Assembly: GCA_036924085.1 (NCBI GenBank)
Contig: JAVGWX010000003.1
Span: 126,476,974-126,540,973, forward strand
Source: Ariolimax columbianus
Taxonomy: Eukaryota; Mollusca; Gastropoda; Stylommatophora; Arionidae
Direction of reading: 5' to 3'
Length of the DNA: 64,000 bases
In this document: positions 32,641 to 44,914 of the stretch, piece by piece
How the letters are laid out: every line of letters begins with the position of its first letter
Numbering within the stretch: position 1 is the first letter of the stretch
The notes under the pieces: generated by a model
Told to the model about the DNA's origin: nothing
What the model saw: the letters and a program-made list of their open reading frames with translations, nothing else
Database searches by the model: none
Made by a program: the position numbers and the translations under genes

Positions 32641-33975
32641 ACTAAAGATGATTGATCAGGGGTCTCCAAACCATATCATCATGTAAAACAAGTGCCACTA
32701 AACCATCACCACCGTAAATGCGCAGTCAAACATTTGGCACAGACTCCCTGCAAGGAGGCTGGCAGTAGTGATCTTCTTATGATTTTTGACGGAGCGAAAC
32801 TGAGACAGAACAAAGTATCCTTATTCCAAATATTTATTGTCTTTTAACTAACGTATTTGAATTGTTACATTCGATCTTTACAAAGCGGACACGGGTTTAA
32901 ATCATCATTAAGCTTAGACTTTTATCTTTGGCAGGCGAAAATAAAAACCTATCAAGTACATTACGTGATAACTGCAAACTCAGCGGCCTTTATTCTCTAA
33001 AACTCTTCCAGCGAAGAGCAGGTTAGAGCAGTCAGATGGAGATAAATACCTTTAAGCCTAGTACAGTTACGTGATTGTAACGTTACAAATCGGATAATGC
33101 CTGGGCTGGATAATCGATGTACAAGACGGTGTTGTGTCTACGAGCCCAGGACGTCGCGTTGGATTCATTTTATTTGAGTCAATAATGATCGATTGATGGT
33201 AATGATTGATGGCGAGTATGGGGGTGAAGACGATAATTACTGTGTCGACGATTTTAATTATGATTATGATAAAGATAGCATGCAGGAGAATAGAAATGCT
33301 TATCATCTGATGGTTGTGATAAACTTCAACAAGCAATCAAATACCTTGAGCTCCCTGTGAAGTATATGTCTTTAACACTCGCCAGGTTCTCCAGGTTGCC
33401 CAGAGCCGTCCCTTGCCGCTCTCTTCACGTCTTCGTTTTCTTTTTTCCTGACTGAACCAAGCTATCTTCTCCGTGTGTGTTTTGGTCTCTCCCGACTCCT
33501 CATTTCTGCTGCCACCTGTGCAGCCTTCCCCCTGTGCAGCCTTTCCCCTGGGCGTACATTGCACGAATGCTCAACATACCCGATTCTTGAGATTTCTGGA
33601 ACAGAATACAGGTAAGTCAGCGATGCAGATTCCTGACGACTTTCTCAGTACCACGTCATCGGCCTTGTTTGCAGTGGACATTCGTATGTCTTGAAAGAGG
33701 TGTTGTGTCTCTTTAAATCGAATTTGTTCACGTTTTTTGTAGCTGAAATATTTTTCCGGATATGTTGTCGTCTGTATGTCCAATCCTCATTGTTCGGATA
33801 TTGCCACATCCTGACATGTTATTGTGTTACTGTTCTTTACTACTCGTTCGAGCCCTGGTAACTCATGGAGGAATAATAAACTTGTAGAAACATGAATGTG
33901 ATTCTTGGGGAGAGTGATTCACATGGAATCCACATTGAGATGGTTTAGATGGGAGAGGAGACAACAAAGAACATA
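32641..33975. other. no gene recognised
   Basis: Short frames on both strands, none with a recognisable domain. Confidence 0.4.
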
Positions 33976-34026
33976 TGGTTGTTGAAGGAATTGCTGGACA
34001 GCACTACGGGAAATTACTCAAAAGGG

Positions 34027-34563
34027 TGATGATGGTGACAAGGATGATTACGATGATGATGATGATGATGATGATAAGGATGATGGTGATGATGATGGTG
34101 ATGATAAGGATGATGATGATAATGATGATGATTATAGTGATGATGATGATACTGATGATGATGATAGTGATGATGATGATGATGATTACGATGATGATGA
34201 TTATGATGATGATGATTACGATGATGAAGGTGATGATAATGATGATGATTATAGTGATGATGATGATTACGATGATGATCATGATGATGATGGCGATGAT
34301 GGTTAGAATGATTGTGATGATAATGATGATGATTATGATGATGATGATTACGATGATAATCATGATGATGATGGCGATGATGGTTAGAATGATTGTGATG
34401 ATAATGATGATGATGATTACGATGATGATGATTATGATGATGATGATTATAGTGATGCTGATGATGATGATAATGATCATGATGATTACGATGATGATGA
34501 TTACGATGATGATGAGGATGATGATGATGGTAATGATGATGATGATGATGGTGATCATCATAG
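34027..34563 (+). repeat. (GAT)n microsatellite
   Basis: About 535 bases of GAT/ATG/ACG trinucleotide repeats with a duplicated longer block (GATGGCGATGATGGTTAGAA occurs twice, near 34287 and 34370). The 242- and 185-codon frames over it are artefacts. Confidence 0.95.
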
Positions 34564-34759
34564 TCTGTTATGACATAGCCGTTACTTTCGTTATTAATTT
34601 CAGCGCCATACTTACAGAAAGGTTTGAGCGCTTGTCCCTCACACTAAAGCGACATAGTTCGCGTCCCCGGTCACGGCACGTTACAGCCTACCCACACATA
34701 TAAATGTACACCTGGCGTACAATTAGGAATGAAAGTGTATTGGGAATTGAACCAGTCCC

Positions 34760-35095
34760 CAAAAACGATGCCTATTACCAGTTGAACCGAAGAGAGCAGG
34801 TCGTTGTCTTCAGACTTCGCACTGGCCACAATAGACTGAGGTACCACCTATTCAACAAATTGAAGATAGGGTGTACCGACGAATGCCCGTGCGGTACTGG
34901 GAAAATGACCGCTGAACATCTGCTGCAGAACTGCCCGACATACGAGGATCAGAGAGAGCAGATGTGGCCATCACCAGTGGAACTGCAAGACAAGCTCTAT
35001 GGCAGTGGCGACAGCCTCAGGATGACCGCCGCTTTTTTCGAAAAAATAATGGTTACTGTCTAACTGCGTACGAAGAAGAAGAAGAAGAAGAAGAA
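34760..35095 (+). pseudogene. family A LINE, RNase H C-terminal part
   Basis: 5'-truncated copy: DAYYQLNRREQVVVFRLRTG, ECPCGTGKMTAEHLLQNC, then stop, AACTGCGTACG and (GAA)n. Flanked by an 11-bp duplication GAACCAGTCCC (34749-34759 and 35096-35106). The coding part is uninterrupted, suggesting a fairly young insertion. Confidence 0.92.
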
Positions 35096-35109
35096 GAACC
35101 AGTCCCGTC

Positions 35110-36010
35110 ATTTAAACCTGATCCGTTCTTCCTCTTCTTCTTCTGTTCAGACTTTTCGGTCATGTTAGATCTGTAGTCCCGTAGCTAGGAAGATGTCCAC
35201 AGTTCTGTCCAGGTCTGTGGCATCAAGCCTTCTGTGTCAGCTAGCCTCAACACCTCTGGTCAGAATTGATATCATCCTATAGGATGTGTTCGGGGGTCTG
35301 GACTCCGGTTTCATGTGTGCACTCACTTGTATGTGAAATCTTGAACCGATGTATGTGGCCCAATAGTCAGCAGTGACCTGTTCTCAGGCAAAAGTTGGTG
35401 GTTTGTTGGAGTCTGTGGAGCTAGTTTATTGGGTCTGGTTTATTGGGTCTGGTTTATTTGGTCAGGTTTATTTTGTCACGTCTATGTCTTTCTTCCATTT
35501 TCAGTTGCATTTGCCTCTCTGTAAGACACCGTGTGTAAAATTTGCTCCACCATGCCCTTTGCTTTGGACAAGGTCTCAGCTCTCGCGTTGACTGTGATTC
35601 GACAGTGTGAAACTAGCCTCTGAAGAACAACTGTTGACGTTCTTGGAATTATGTTGAGCTCTCATCTGATTTCCGGCAGCATTTGTTCACCTTTTATGTT
35701 ATGTATTATTTCTAGTATGGATCTGCAATCCGTAAAGAATACAATCTGAGTTGGCAGGTGTCCGTCTGAGGTGGTGAACATTCTTATTGCCTGTAGGAGT
35801 GTCACAGGCTCTGCCCTAAAACTGGTCGAGATCTTACCTGAAAGGAAAGCCTTATGGGTTATAAAAAAATTTTCCTCCATCATCCTAAACTGCACCCTCT
35901 TCGGAGCTATCTGTGTATCCATGAGTCCAGTTATTAGGGCTGTCTTTTCCTTCAGCAGGAAACCGTGTACAAACCAGTCTTTAACATTTCATCTCGGACT
36001 GTACTGACTG
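35110..36010 (-). pseudogene. jockey-like LINE, RNase H part
   Basis: The - strand encodes FRAEPVTLLQAIRMF, QIVFFTDCRSILEIIHN (RNase H E and D positions) and downstream RLLLTIGPHTSVQDF-like sequence, ending in a TTC-rich tail near 35128-35142 on +. Degenerate. Family not matched to the others. Confidence 0.6.
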
Positions 36011-36364
36011 GAACTACCGACTACAGTGGTTTGAACTACCGACTATAATGGTTTGAACTGCTGGCTACAGTGGCTTGAACTACCGGCTACAGTGGCTTGA
36101 ACTACTTGCTACAGTGGCTTAAACTACTGACTTGAGTGGCTTGAACTACTGGCTACATTGACTTGAACTAATGGCTACATTGGCTTGAACTACTGGCTAC
36201 ATTGACTTGAACTACTGGCTACAGTGGCTTCAACTACTGGCTACATTGGTTTGCACTTCTCGCTACATTGGCTTGAACTACTGGCTACAGTGGATTGAAC
36301 TAGGGACTATTTTGGCTTGAACTACTGGGTACATTGATTTGAACTACTGGCTTCATTGGCTTGA
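36010..36364 (+). repeat. 22-bp minisatellite, left half (~16 copies)
   Basis: Unit GGCTTGAACTACTGGCTACA plus TT or GT (22 bp). The same array continues at 36723 after an inserted element. Confidence 0.95.
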
Positions 36365-36722
36365 GAGGAGGAAGACTAATGTCTGGTCAAGCAAAATATT
36401 ATGATCAGTCATGTTAGTCAAGGTTATGCAAAATATACTGGCCAAGATCATCACCTTGACTTCCCCTACAGTTATCCCTGAAAACGGGCTGTTTATATGT
36501 CAGTCTGGCTAACAAGATGAGGGACCGACGTGGTCAACGTAGTAGTGAGCGACATACAGTTGAAGCCAAGCATAGTACAGCCGCCTGGAGGACCCTGGTC
36601 CATCATCATCAGCACGTTTAGGGTGTGAGGAGAACTACTGCAATCCGCCACTTAACGTCCTTTTCAGGGCACACAAAAGAGTAAACTTATTCATTGTGGG
36701 CAGAAAACAACAAAAACAACAA
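36365..36722 (+). mobile_element. dispersed element N, copy 1
   Basis: Homologous, in inverted orientation, to 63268-63832. Shared blocks include GGAAGACTAAYGTCTGGTCA, AATATACTGGCCAAGA, ACGGGCTGTT, GTAGTAGTGAGCRACA, TGAAGCCAARCATAG and CATTGTGGGCA. It splits the 22-bp array and is bounded by CATTGGCTTGA on both sides (36354-36364, 36723-36733), although the array itself makes that duplication ambiguous. No coding capacity. Confidence 0.85.
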
Positions 36723-37290
36723 CATTGGCTTGAACTACCGCTACATTGATTTGAACTATCGGCTACAGTGGCTAGAACGACTGGATACAGTGGCTTTAAC
36801 TATCGGCTACATTGGTTTGAACTACTGGCTACAGTGGCTTGAACTACCGCTACATTGGTTTGAACTATCGGCTACAGTGGCTTGAACTACCGGCTACAGT
36901 GGCTTGAACTACTGGCTACAGTGGCTTGAACTACTGGCTACAGTGGCTTGAACTACTGGCTACATTGGTTTGAACTACTGGCTACAGTGGCTTGAACTAC
37001 TGGCTACATTGGTTTGAACTACTGGCTACAGCGGCTTGAACTACCGGCTACAGTGGCTTGAACTACTGGCTACATTGGTTTGAACTACCGGCTACAGTGG
37101 CTTGAACTACCGGCTACATTGGTTTGAACTACTGGCTACATTGGCTTGAACTACTGGCTACAGTGGCCTGAACTACCGGCTACATTGGCTTGAACTACCA
37201 GCTACATTGACTTGAACTACTGTCTACATTGACTTGAACTACCGGCTACAGTGGCTTGAACTACCGGCTACAGTGACTGGAACTAGTGGC
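36723..37290 (+). repeat. 22-bp minisatellite, right half (~26 copies)
   Basis: Same unit as 36010-36364, with CAGTGGCTTGAACTACCGGC-type variants more frequent here. Confidence 0.95.
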
Positions 37291-38040
37291 TACTGTAGTT
37301 GTTGGAATATTTTTGACATTTGTTAACACCATGTTAAAAATGGAGGCTGTTGCGCACTGTTTTCTCCTCCTCTCCCCCATCCCTTCCTTCCCCACCCACC
37401 CCCAGCCCCTCACCACTCCCCAATTTCTAAGGCGAACTGATCGGTACGTTGATTGAAACGCCTCTGCTATTATTGTGCCACCCACTTACCGTACCATTGC
37501 GTCATACTTCCAGTGCGGGCTCGTCTCTGTTATTGCTTCCACGTTCATTTAGCATTGCGCAAGCGCTCAGCAAAACAGTGCAATTATAAGGAACGGTAGA
37601 TGTGGGTGAGTATCCAAATAACGAGGTTGTTGTCTGGTGAAGCAAGATAAACATATCAAGTAAACACCAATCTTTGACTGGTGCACAGAGTCGTCTGATT
37701 GTGTGGCGGTTAATAGGCAGGAGGCGGGATCTGTTGTCACGGTTACAACGAAACAGTGTTCATAATCACCCTCAACCGATCGGGGATTGTTTGTTCTGTA
37801 GCTCTTGTGGAAGGGAAGTGCTTTTAGCGCGGTACAAGAATCTAGGCCACAGTGATGACCTATTTGTGTATGGCTTGTGCGATCTAATATAGCCATAATG
37901 ACTGTCTGTAGCTCTAAAGAGCGTACTTTCGCTAAGAGAAAGTAAAAACCTTAGCGAACAGGAGCGAAACATTACTACTTCATATGCCAATTTGCCATTT
38001 TCTTGATGAGCACACCCACAAAGGTAACCCTGCGCGTGAG
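37291..38040. other. no gene recognised
   Basis: Unique-looking sequence with a pyrimidine-rich patch (37365-37420). Short frames only. Confidence 0.4.
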
Positions 38041-38041
38041 A

Positions 38042-38410
38042 TTTCTTCTTCTTCTTCCTCGGTTGTCTTTAGACCTCAACTTCAAGGACTCTAAGAAAGG
38101 CAGCAGTCGACCCAAGGCTCTGTACACTTCCGTACAGCTTCTCGTGGAAGGACACTAGCTGTTGCCAACTGCTACTTCTTTTGTCGGTATACAGTGGACA
38201 GGACTGCAAAATATGTACTGCCTTTATGTGGGCTGTGCCTCAGGCACAAAGGTCTGTAGTGCCAATCTTGAACTTGTTCTACAGATGACATCTAAGTCTG
38301 CTGTGACCTGTGCGTAGCCGGAGAATGATTACCTGGTCTCGTCTGGAGAGTTGATGGTAGGCATCGTTTTCTATTTGGCCAGGGTGTTCTTTTTTCCATT
38401 TTGCACAGTA
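38042..38410 (-). pseudogene. jockey-like LINE, RNase H 3' end
   Basis: The - strand encodes HPGQIENDAYHQLSRRDQVI, RLRTGHSRLRCHL and KFKIGTTDLC, then diverged sequence and a GAA tail (TTC on + at 38043-38059). Related to family A but clearly distinct. Stops present. Confidence 0.75.
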
Positions 38411-38534
38411 CGATTAATAAACAGAAGTAGGGATAGGTAAGGTAAAGGTAGTCAAATAGTAGACACTGCTGTGAATGATGAAGTGCTCAAGACTGTACTC
38501 TTCAAGGCCTCAGTCGTTCATAAGGTAGAGAGGT

Positions 38535-38600
38535 AAATTTTCTTTCTTACCTTCCCTAACAGGTAACCGTTTACAGCTGGGTGGACTGGAATCGAACCCG
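38535..38600 (-). mobile_element. SINE fragment
   Basis: ACCTTCCCTAACAGGTAACC, GTTTACAGCTGGGTGGACTG and the complement of a B box, AATCGAACCC (38589-38598). Matches 27985-28040. The minisatellite begins immediately after it. Confidence 0.5.
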
Positions 38601-38969
38601 GTATGGTCAATGTTTGGTGATAGAAAGGTTATGTCTGTGTGGTCAATGTTTGATGATAGTAAGGTTATGCCTGTGTGGTCAATGTTTGGTGATAGGAAGG
38701 TTTTGTCTGTGTGGTCAATGTTTGGTGAAAGGACGATTGTGTCTGTATGATCAATGTTTAGTGAAAGGAAGGTTATGTCTGTGTCGTTAATGTTTAGTGA
38801 AGGGAAGGTTAAGTCTGTGTGGTCAATGTTTGGTGATAGGAAGGTTAGGTTTTTGGGGTCAATGTTTAGTGAAGGGAAGGTTAAGTCTGTGTGGTCAATG
38901 TGTGGTGATAGGAAGGTTAGGTTTTTGGGGTCAATGTTTGGTGAAAGGAAGGTTATGTCTGTGTGGTCA
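38600..38969 (+). repeat. 36-bp minisatellite, left part (~10 copies)
   Basis: Unit GTCTGTGTGGTCAATGTTTG followed by GTGATAGGAAGGTTAT. Open frames on both strands arise from the 36-bp period. Continues at 41000. Confidence 0.95.
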
Positions 38970-40999
38970 CTCTCATAGCACAGGAAATAGAGGATGCTTA
39001 CCAGGAGAAAAAACACACAGTAGCGGTTTGGGTGGATTTAGAGAAGGCATTTGACAAGATGTGGAAAGAGGGACTTAAAGTCAAGCTACTAAGAAGTGAA
39101 GTTTGTGGGAAAATGTACAGATGGATCAGTACTACCTCGAAATCAGAACAGCCAGAGTTCAAGTACAAGGGCAGATGAGCAAAAAGGTGACACTGGAGCA
39201 GGGAGTACCCCATGGGGGAGTACTGTCACCCACACTTTTCCTGGTCTATATAAACAACATCACAGAGAATTTACTAGAAGACTCCACAGCTCCATGTTTG
39301 CAGACGATCTTGCTATGTGGACCTCTGACAAAAATCTCACCATAGCAAACAATCGGATGCAGAAGGCCCTAACATCGTTGGAAGAGTGGGCGATCTCATG
39401 GCTGGTAAAAAAAAATGAGGAAAAAACAACATGTACGATATTCTCGCTTTCAAATAAATTCCAGAACACCAAAATAAGTCTTAACGGCAAATATCTGCGG
39501 CCAAACGACAACTTAAACTACCTGGGAGTCACATTTGATCGGCGCATGACATGGAAAAGTCAGATCGAGAGAAACTGAATGAGAGCCAGAGAAAGAATGG
39601 CAATCATGAGGAAACTTGCTGGCACAAGCGGGGAGCAGACGAAAGAATACTAAAGAAACTGTACACTGGAAGAGTGAGACCAGTTCTCGAGTATGGCATT
39701 GCGGCATGGACAACAGCAGCAAAGGCGAACTTTGATAAAATTAGCAAACTTCAAAACCAAGCCATGAGAGTTATAACAGGAGGCATGAAGTCAACGCAAA
39801 TTGTAGAACTTGAAAAGATTACAAATCTGCAATTCATGACCGACAGAAGAGACTGCACAGCCCAGCAGCAAGCAGAGAAACTCAGAAGACTGACAGACCA
39901 TCCAATGCATCAGAGACTAAATAGATTTGGAAATGGGAAACTAAAGCGGAGAAACTTTGCAGGAATAGCCAAAGCAAAGATGAGTGAAGCCCCTATAAAC
40001 ACATTAACAACGCCAAAGCCCATCCCTACTGTACGCAAACCTACCTGGAAGCAGCATATCATTCCGGAGGTGGTAGAAACTATACCAGGTATTGGAAAAA
40101 AGAACAGCCAGACTGAAAAAGAAAGAAGAGACATAACCCTGAGGTACATAATGGAAAACTACCCAAGCATGGAATGGACCCATGCATACACCGACAGTTC
40201 TGTAACAAACACAACACAGAACGGAGGGGCAGGGGTATTCCTGAGCCTACCAAATAGTAGAAAAATAACACTGTCAGTGGCAACTGGAAAATTCTCAAGC
40301 AATTGCAGAGCGGAGGCAGAGGCACTGAGGGCTGCGGTAGAAGCAATGCTGACAGGTGAAAGCAATGCAAGCCAGATAGTCCTGTTTACAGATGCCCTGG
40401 CCTTAGTCACAGCACTAAAAAGCCAGAATAATACTGAACTTAATGATTTAAGAGCAGTACTCTGTCAACTATGCCTGAAGTCCGCACCAAAAAGAGTAGT
40501 GGTACAGTGGGTTCCATCCCACTGTAACATCCAAGGCAACGAGGAGGCAGACAGACTGGCAAAAAAAGGTACAAGACTACCACAACCAGATTCTAGTGTG
40601 ACCTACGAAGAGTCCAAAAGGCTTATTAGGGCCAGATACAGGGTCAAATGGGAAACAGAACATACTGGCTACATAAAAAACGATGCCTATTACCAATTGA
40701 ACAGAAAAGAGCAGGTAGTGGTCTTCAGACTCTGCACAGGCCACAACAAACTGAGGTACCACCTATTCAATAAACTGAAGATATGTGGCACTGACGAATG
40801 CACTTGTGGTACTGGGAAAATGACCGCTGAACATCTGCTGCAAAACTGCCCGACATACGATGACCAGAGAAAGCACATTTGGCCATCACCAGTGGCAACA
40901 CTAGACAAGCTCTATGGCAGTGTCGGCAGCCTCAGGATAACCGCTGCTTTCTTCGAAAAAATACAGGTTAACATTTGACAGCGTACGAAGAAGAAGAAG
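38970..40999 (+). pseudogene. family A jockey-like LINE, longest copy (RT + RNase H)
   Basis: 5'-truncated copy starting in the RT palm: VWVDLEKAFDKMWKEGL, VTLEQGVPHGGVLSPTLF, catalytic FADDLAMW (about 39296), LNYLGVTFDRRMTWKSQIE. After frameshifts near 39120, 39290 and 39570, one frame of 475 codons (39551-40978) covers the RT thumb and the full RNase H: THAYTDSSV (D), RAEAEALRAAVEAM (E), VLFTDALALVTAL (D), SHCNIQGNEEADRLAK (D), and CTCGTGKMTAEHLLQNC. The tail is GCGTACG plus four AAG. Bounded by 15-bp ATGTCTGTGTGGTCA copies (38955-38969, 41000-41014), but the host is a tandem array so this is ambiguous. Confidence 0.9.
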
Positions 41000-41645
41000 A
41001 TGTCTGTGTGGTCAATGTTTGATTAAAGGAAGGTTATGTCTGTGTGGTCAATGTATGGTGAAAGGACGATTATGTCTGTATGGTCAATGTTTAGTGAAAG
41101 GAAGGTTATGTTTGTGTGGTCAATGTTTAGTGAAAGGAAGGTTATGTCTGTGTGGTCAATGTTTGGTGATAGGAAGGTTAGGTTTTGGGGGTCAATGGTT
41201 GGTGAAAGGAAGTTTATGTCTGTGTGGGCTTTGTTTGGTGAAAGGAAGTTTATGTCTGTGAGGTTTATGTTTGGTGAAAGGAAGATTATGGTTGTAGGAT
41301 CTATGTTTGAAGATAAGAATGTTAGGTCTGTGTGGTCTATGTTTGATGTTAGGAATGTTAGGTCTGTGTGGTCTACGTTTGATGGTAGGAATGTTAGGTC
41401 TGTGTGGTCTATGTTTGATGTTAGGTCTGTGTGATCTATTTTTGAAGATAATAATGTTAGGTCTGTGTGGTCTATGTTTGATGATCGGAAGGTTAGGTAT
41501 GTGGTCTATGTTTGATGATAGGAAGGTTATGTCTGTGTGGTCTATGTTTGATGAAAGGAATGTTAGGTCTGTGTGGTCTATGTTTGATGAAAGGAATGTG
41601 AGGTCTGTGTGGTCAATTTTTGATGACCGGAAGGTAGGGACGTGA
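41000..41645 (+). repeat. 36-bp minisatellite, right part (~18 copies)
   Basis: Same unit as 38600-38969, drifting toward GTCTATGTTTGATGATAGGA-type variants on the right. Confidence 0.93.
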
Positions 41646-42855
41646 GGCCATTGGGGTCTATGCTTGACGATTAGAAAGTAACCAAATCTATAATTTGTCT
41701 TGGCAAAGCTCGGCCCATGTCACGGGAATAGGATCTGTAGTTATCCTTTCCCTTCTCAAAACTAGAGTCCTAATGTTTGCATACATGGTATAACCTCTCG
41801 GTGTTATGTTGTCTAACAGCATGAGTTTTGCTAACAACAACAGCATGCCTCGGTCTCTCTTCTGTCTGCTACTAATGACACCCTGTTGCGACGGGTAGCA
41901 TCAGGATGATTGACATACAGAACCTGATATTTGTGTAAGGCGGGCCGACGAACGCTGAAGTTAGAAAATATTATTCCGCTATGTCATCGCGTGCAGTTAA
42001 CACCCCGGAGTCGGGTGGAAACTGTAAATATCAACCTGCAGTTAACATCTTTGTACGCCAACTATTTCACTTCTTCCTCGTGCCCAAACACGTGGAGCTG
42101 TTTCCATTGCTGTCTTCTGTGCCAGAGATGTTTGTGCGTTCTCTGGGAATTTCTTTGTTACTGTTGTGTAATGGTAACTTTAACCCACATACCTCGTCGG
42201 ATTGCAAGCTGGGGAAGAGTGGAATAACGAACACGAGACAAGAGCAGCGAGTATTGGAGAGTTTATAGATAACTGTGAATAAGTATAAGATCATCAAGGG
42301 AGCAACATTTGGGGAAGATAGGCGTTTTGATGTTAGAATGACGAACTTCGCTGATTTAAAAAAATAAAATAAACCAAGACATTACCTTTTGAAGTTTTTT
42401 TTCTTTTTCTTCTTCACCGTCTTCTTCTTCGTTCGATCTCAATCTTTCGCTACCAAGTCCTGAAAAGGGCTTTGTAAGATGTTAACCGGAGAGCGGAATG
42501 CGTTGTGTCGTAGTTTACAACTTGAATGCGATATTTGCACTATTCGCTCCGGCACATTCGATTTCAGCAGGAATTTTTGGGTAACAGGCAAGCCTCACAT
42601 CTTCGATTCCTTCTCGCCATCTGCTCTGTTGCAGTCGTATCCAGCATCACCACATGGAGGTGTAGAAGGGTTTTGGCAGTCCTGGCTCGTTGACCCTGAC
42701 GCTAGCATTCAGCTATGAGTCGCTGGTCAATGCAACCCATGCATTTTGATCCCGTTTGAAGTTTGATGTGACATAATAAAAAATCGATAACAAATAGTAC
42801 ATTAAAAGCTGTTTCAGAGAATTAGTTTAATTTGAGAGATTTTTGTTTGAAACAA
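41646..42855. other. no gene recognised
   Basis: Several short frames with no domain recognised. Confidence 0.4.
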
Positions 42856-42860
42856 CATTC

Positions 42861-43999
42861 CTCTTCTTCTTCTTCTTCTTCTTCTTCTTCTTCTTCTTCT
42901 TCTTCTTCTTCTTCTTCTTCTTCTTCTTTTTCTTCTGCTTCGTACGCTGTCAAACGTCAACCTGTATTTGTTCGAAGAAAGCAGCGGTCATACTGAGGCT
43001 GTCGACACTGCCATAGAGCTTGTCTAGTGTTGCCACTGGTGATGGCCACATGTGCTTTCTCTGGTTCTCGTATGTCGGGCAGTTTTGCAGCAGATGTTCA
43101 GCGGTCATTTTCCCGGTACCACAAGTGCATTCGTTAGTGCCACCTATCTTCAGCTTATTGAATATAATTTATAACTTATTTGATGGTGTTTCCTCGTTCA
43201 TGGCTCTGACTAAATTCCATAGTTTTTTTCTCTTCTTTATCTATATTGAGGCTTTCTGTTATGTTTTTCCTTCTGTCTCTTGTTATTTGGTTCAGTGTTC
43301 TTTTGTATTTCGCAGTGATGGCATTGAGGGCGATATTTGCTTCCATAGATTGTTCTATCTCTGCGATGTCCCTAGCATTTGAGACTTCATCCTCTGCTTT
43401 CTGCAGTTCATGATTCCAATGTGGCTTGTAGTTTTTCCTTGCCTCTCTTGGGATGGTTTCAGTGGCTGCTTGCAGTATTGCTTTGCTTAGGCGTTCCACC
43501 ATAGGTTTCATATTGTTATTTCGTGTGTTGATAGTTTCACTAGGCAGCTGGAGTCCTTGATTTCCATACTCGAGAGCGACAGGTCTTTGTTGGGTGGGCC
43601 ATACAGTTTGAATATACGGGTTTTCGTTTCCTGTGTCATTATGTCGACCCCTACAATCTCTGCTTGTCCCGTGTGATTTACAGATACTGCGCTACTTGGT
43701 ATGCAATCTCGTGTCAGTATCAGCACACCTCCTTTGTGACCTTCTGTATCAAGATGGAAGGTCTGGTATCCTCTGATTGAGAATCTGTGGTTTTTGTTAA
43801 GCTAGGTTTCTTGGATGCATGCCAAGTCTATTTTACCTTTGTACAGGCGATTTGTTAGGGAAACCTTTTTGTTAAGGACTCCCTCCGCGTTCCGCTGTAG
43901 TATTTTAAGTGTCTTGAGTTTTTGGTCGATAGCTTTTGCCCCATCTCCGTGCGCCTTGACTCCACAGCACATGGGTGGGTGACCACCAGTAGCATCAGG
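42861..43999 (-). pseudogene. family A LINE with large internal deletion
   Basis: - strand. The tail is (TTC)n on + (42861-42938) next to CGTACGCTGTCA. The segment 42948-43163 is the family A 3' end (KLKIGGTNEC…HLLQNC). It is joined directly to the 5' half of an ORF2: LKTLKILQRNAEGVLNKKV, IDLACIQET, FSIRGYQTF, GHKGGVLILTRDCIP (EEP endonuclease, 43920-43690) and AILQAATETIPREARKNYKP with HWNHELQKAEDEV (43470-43380). RT and most of RNase H are absent. Candidate duplication GAAWCAACATTC flanks it (42849-42860, 44000-44011; one mismatch). Confidence 0.78.
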
Positions 44000-44279
44000 G
44001 AATCAACATTCATATGCATGCAATGGAATGTTTTAAAGAAAACATTGTGCAGAATTGTCGAAATTCTCCTATATGCTACTTTACCCAAAGGTTCAGGAAT
44101 GAATAGTGACATTGTAACATGCCGTGCATGATGTACGAGGCGACTAAGGCGGGTTGAGCATGGGATTGGCTACTCACACAGCTATTACAAACTATGTCAA
44201 GGAAAAAAAATAAAACGTCTACATTCAAAGATTAAAGCGCAGCTACTTTGTTTAGTCAAGGCAACACTTATTGCGTACA

Positions 44280-44639
44280 TCATCACCACCAGGTGGCCTT
44301 CTGGTTGGCCTTGGCGGTCATGGACTTCCATTCACTTCTATCACGTGTGCCGTTTACCAACTCTGCTGTTGATTGTCGCCCATGACATTCTTTCAGGATA
44401 TCCAACATCTTCTCTTTCTGCCTTCTGCTGTCTCTCTTCCCTGCTATCTTTCCCTTTGTCACAACGTACTCCAGGCCAGTTCTTCTTACAACATGCCCAA
44501 AATGGATGACTGCCTTGTTCTGATCCTTGCAATAAGTTGTCTTTGTGTGTATGCCTCTTCGAGTATTGTATCCTCTTTGAAGTCCATCTCCATTGCTTCC
44601 AAAGTTCTATGCGCTTGCTTGCTGATTGTTCATCATTCG
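44280..44639 (-). pseudogene. RTE-like LINE C-terminal fragment
   Basis: Shifted - strand frames give SILGML-type (normally HFGHVVR) sequence, RTGLEYVVTKGKIAGKRD, RQKEKMLDILKECHGRQSTA and RDRSEWKSMTA. This is the C-terminal region of another RTE-like ORF2 (GKIxGKR…R…W…M). It ends where dispersed repeat D1 starts. Confidence 0.65.
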
Positions 44640-44839
44640 CTGTGTGGCAGCGTAGGCTTTTAAGTTGAGTAGTTACTTATCTTAATAGTTACAAAATATA
44701 TCTACACAACGACACGACTTCAACACAGTAAACAAAGTAAACACTATCCTGCCCATAAATAAAAAATCAATTTCATTTATTACAAGAATAATCGTTGCAC
44801 AACATCAATAAAAAGCAAAGAACTTCTAAACTTAAAAAT

Positions 44840-44914
<75 letters not shown>

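Noticed and set aside
33975..34703. 242-codon Met/Ile-rich frame that could suggest a membrane protein
   Set aside because: It is the translation of a (GAT)n microsatellite.
36350..36733. CATTGGCTTGA repeats as proof of a target-site duplication for element N
   Set aside because: The sequence is part of the 22-bp unit, so it would occur on both sides in any case.
39551..40978. 475-codon frame as an active gene
   Set aside because: It is the C-terminal half of a retrotransposon ORF2; the start codon is internal and upstream RT parts are frameshifted.
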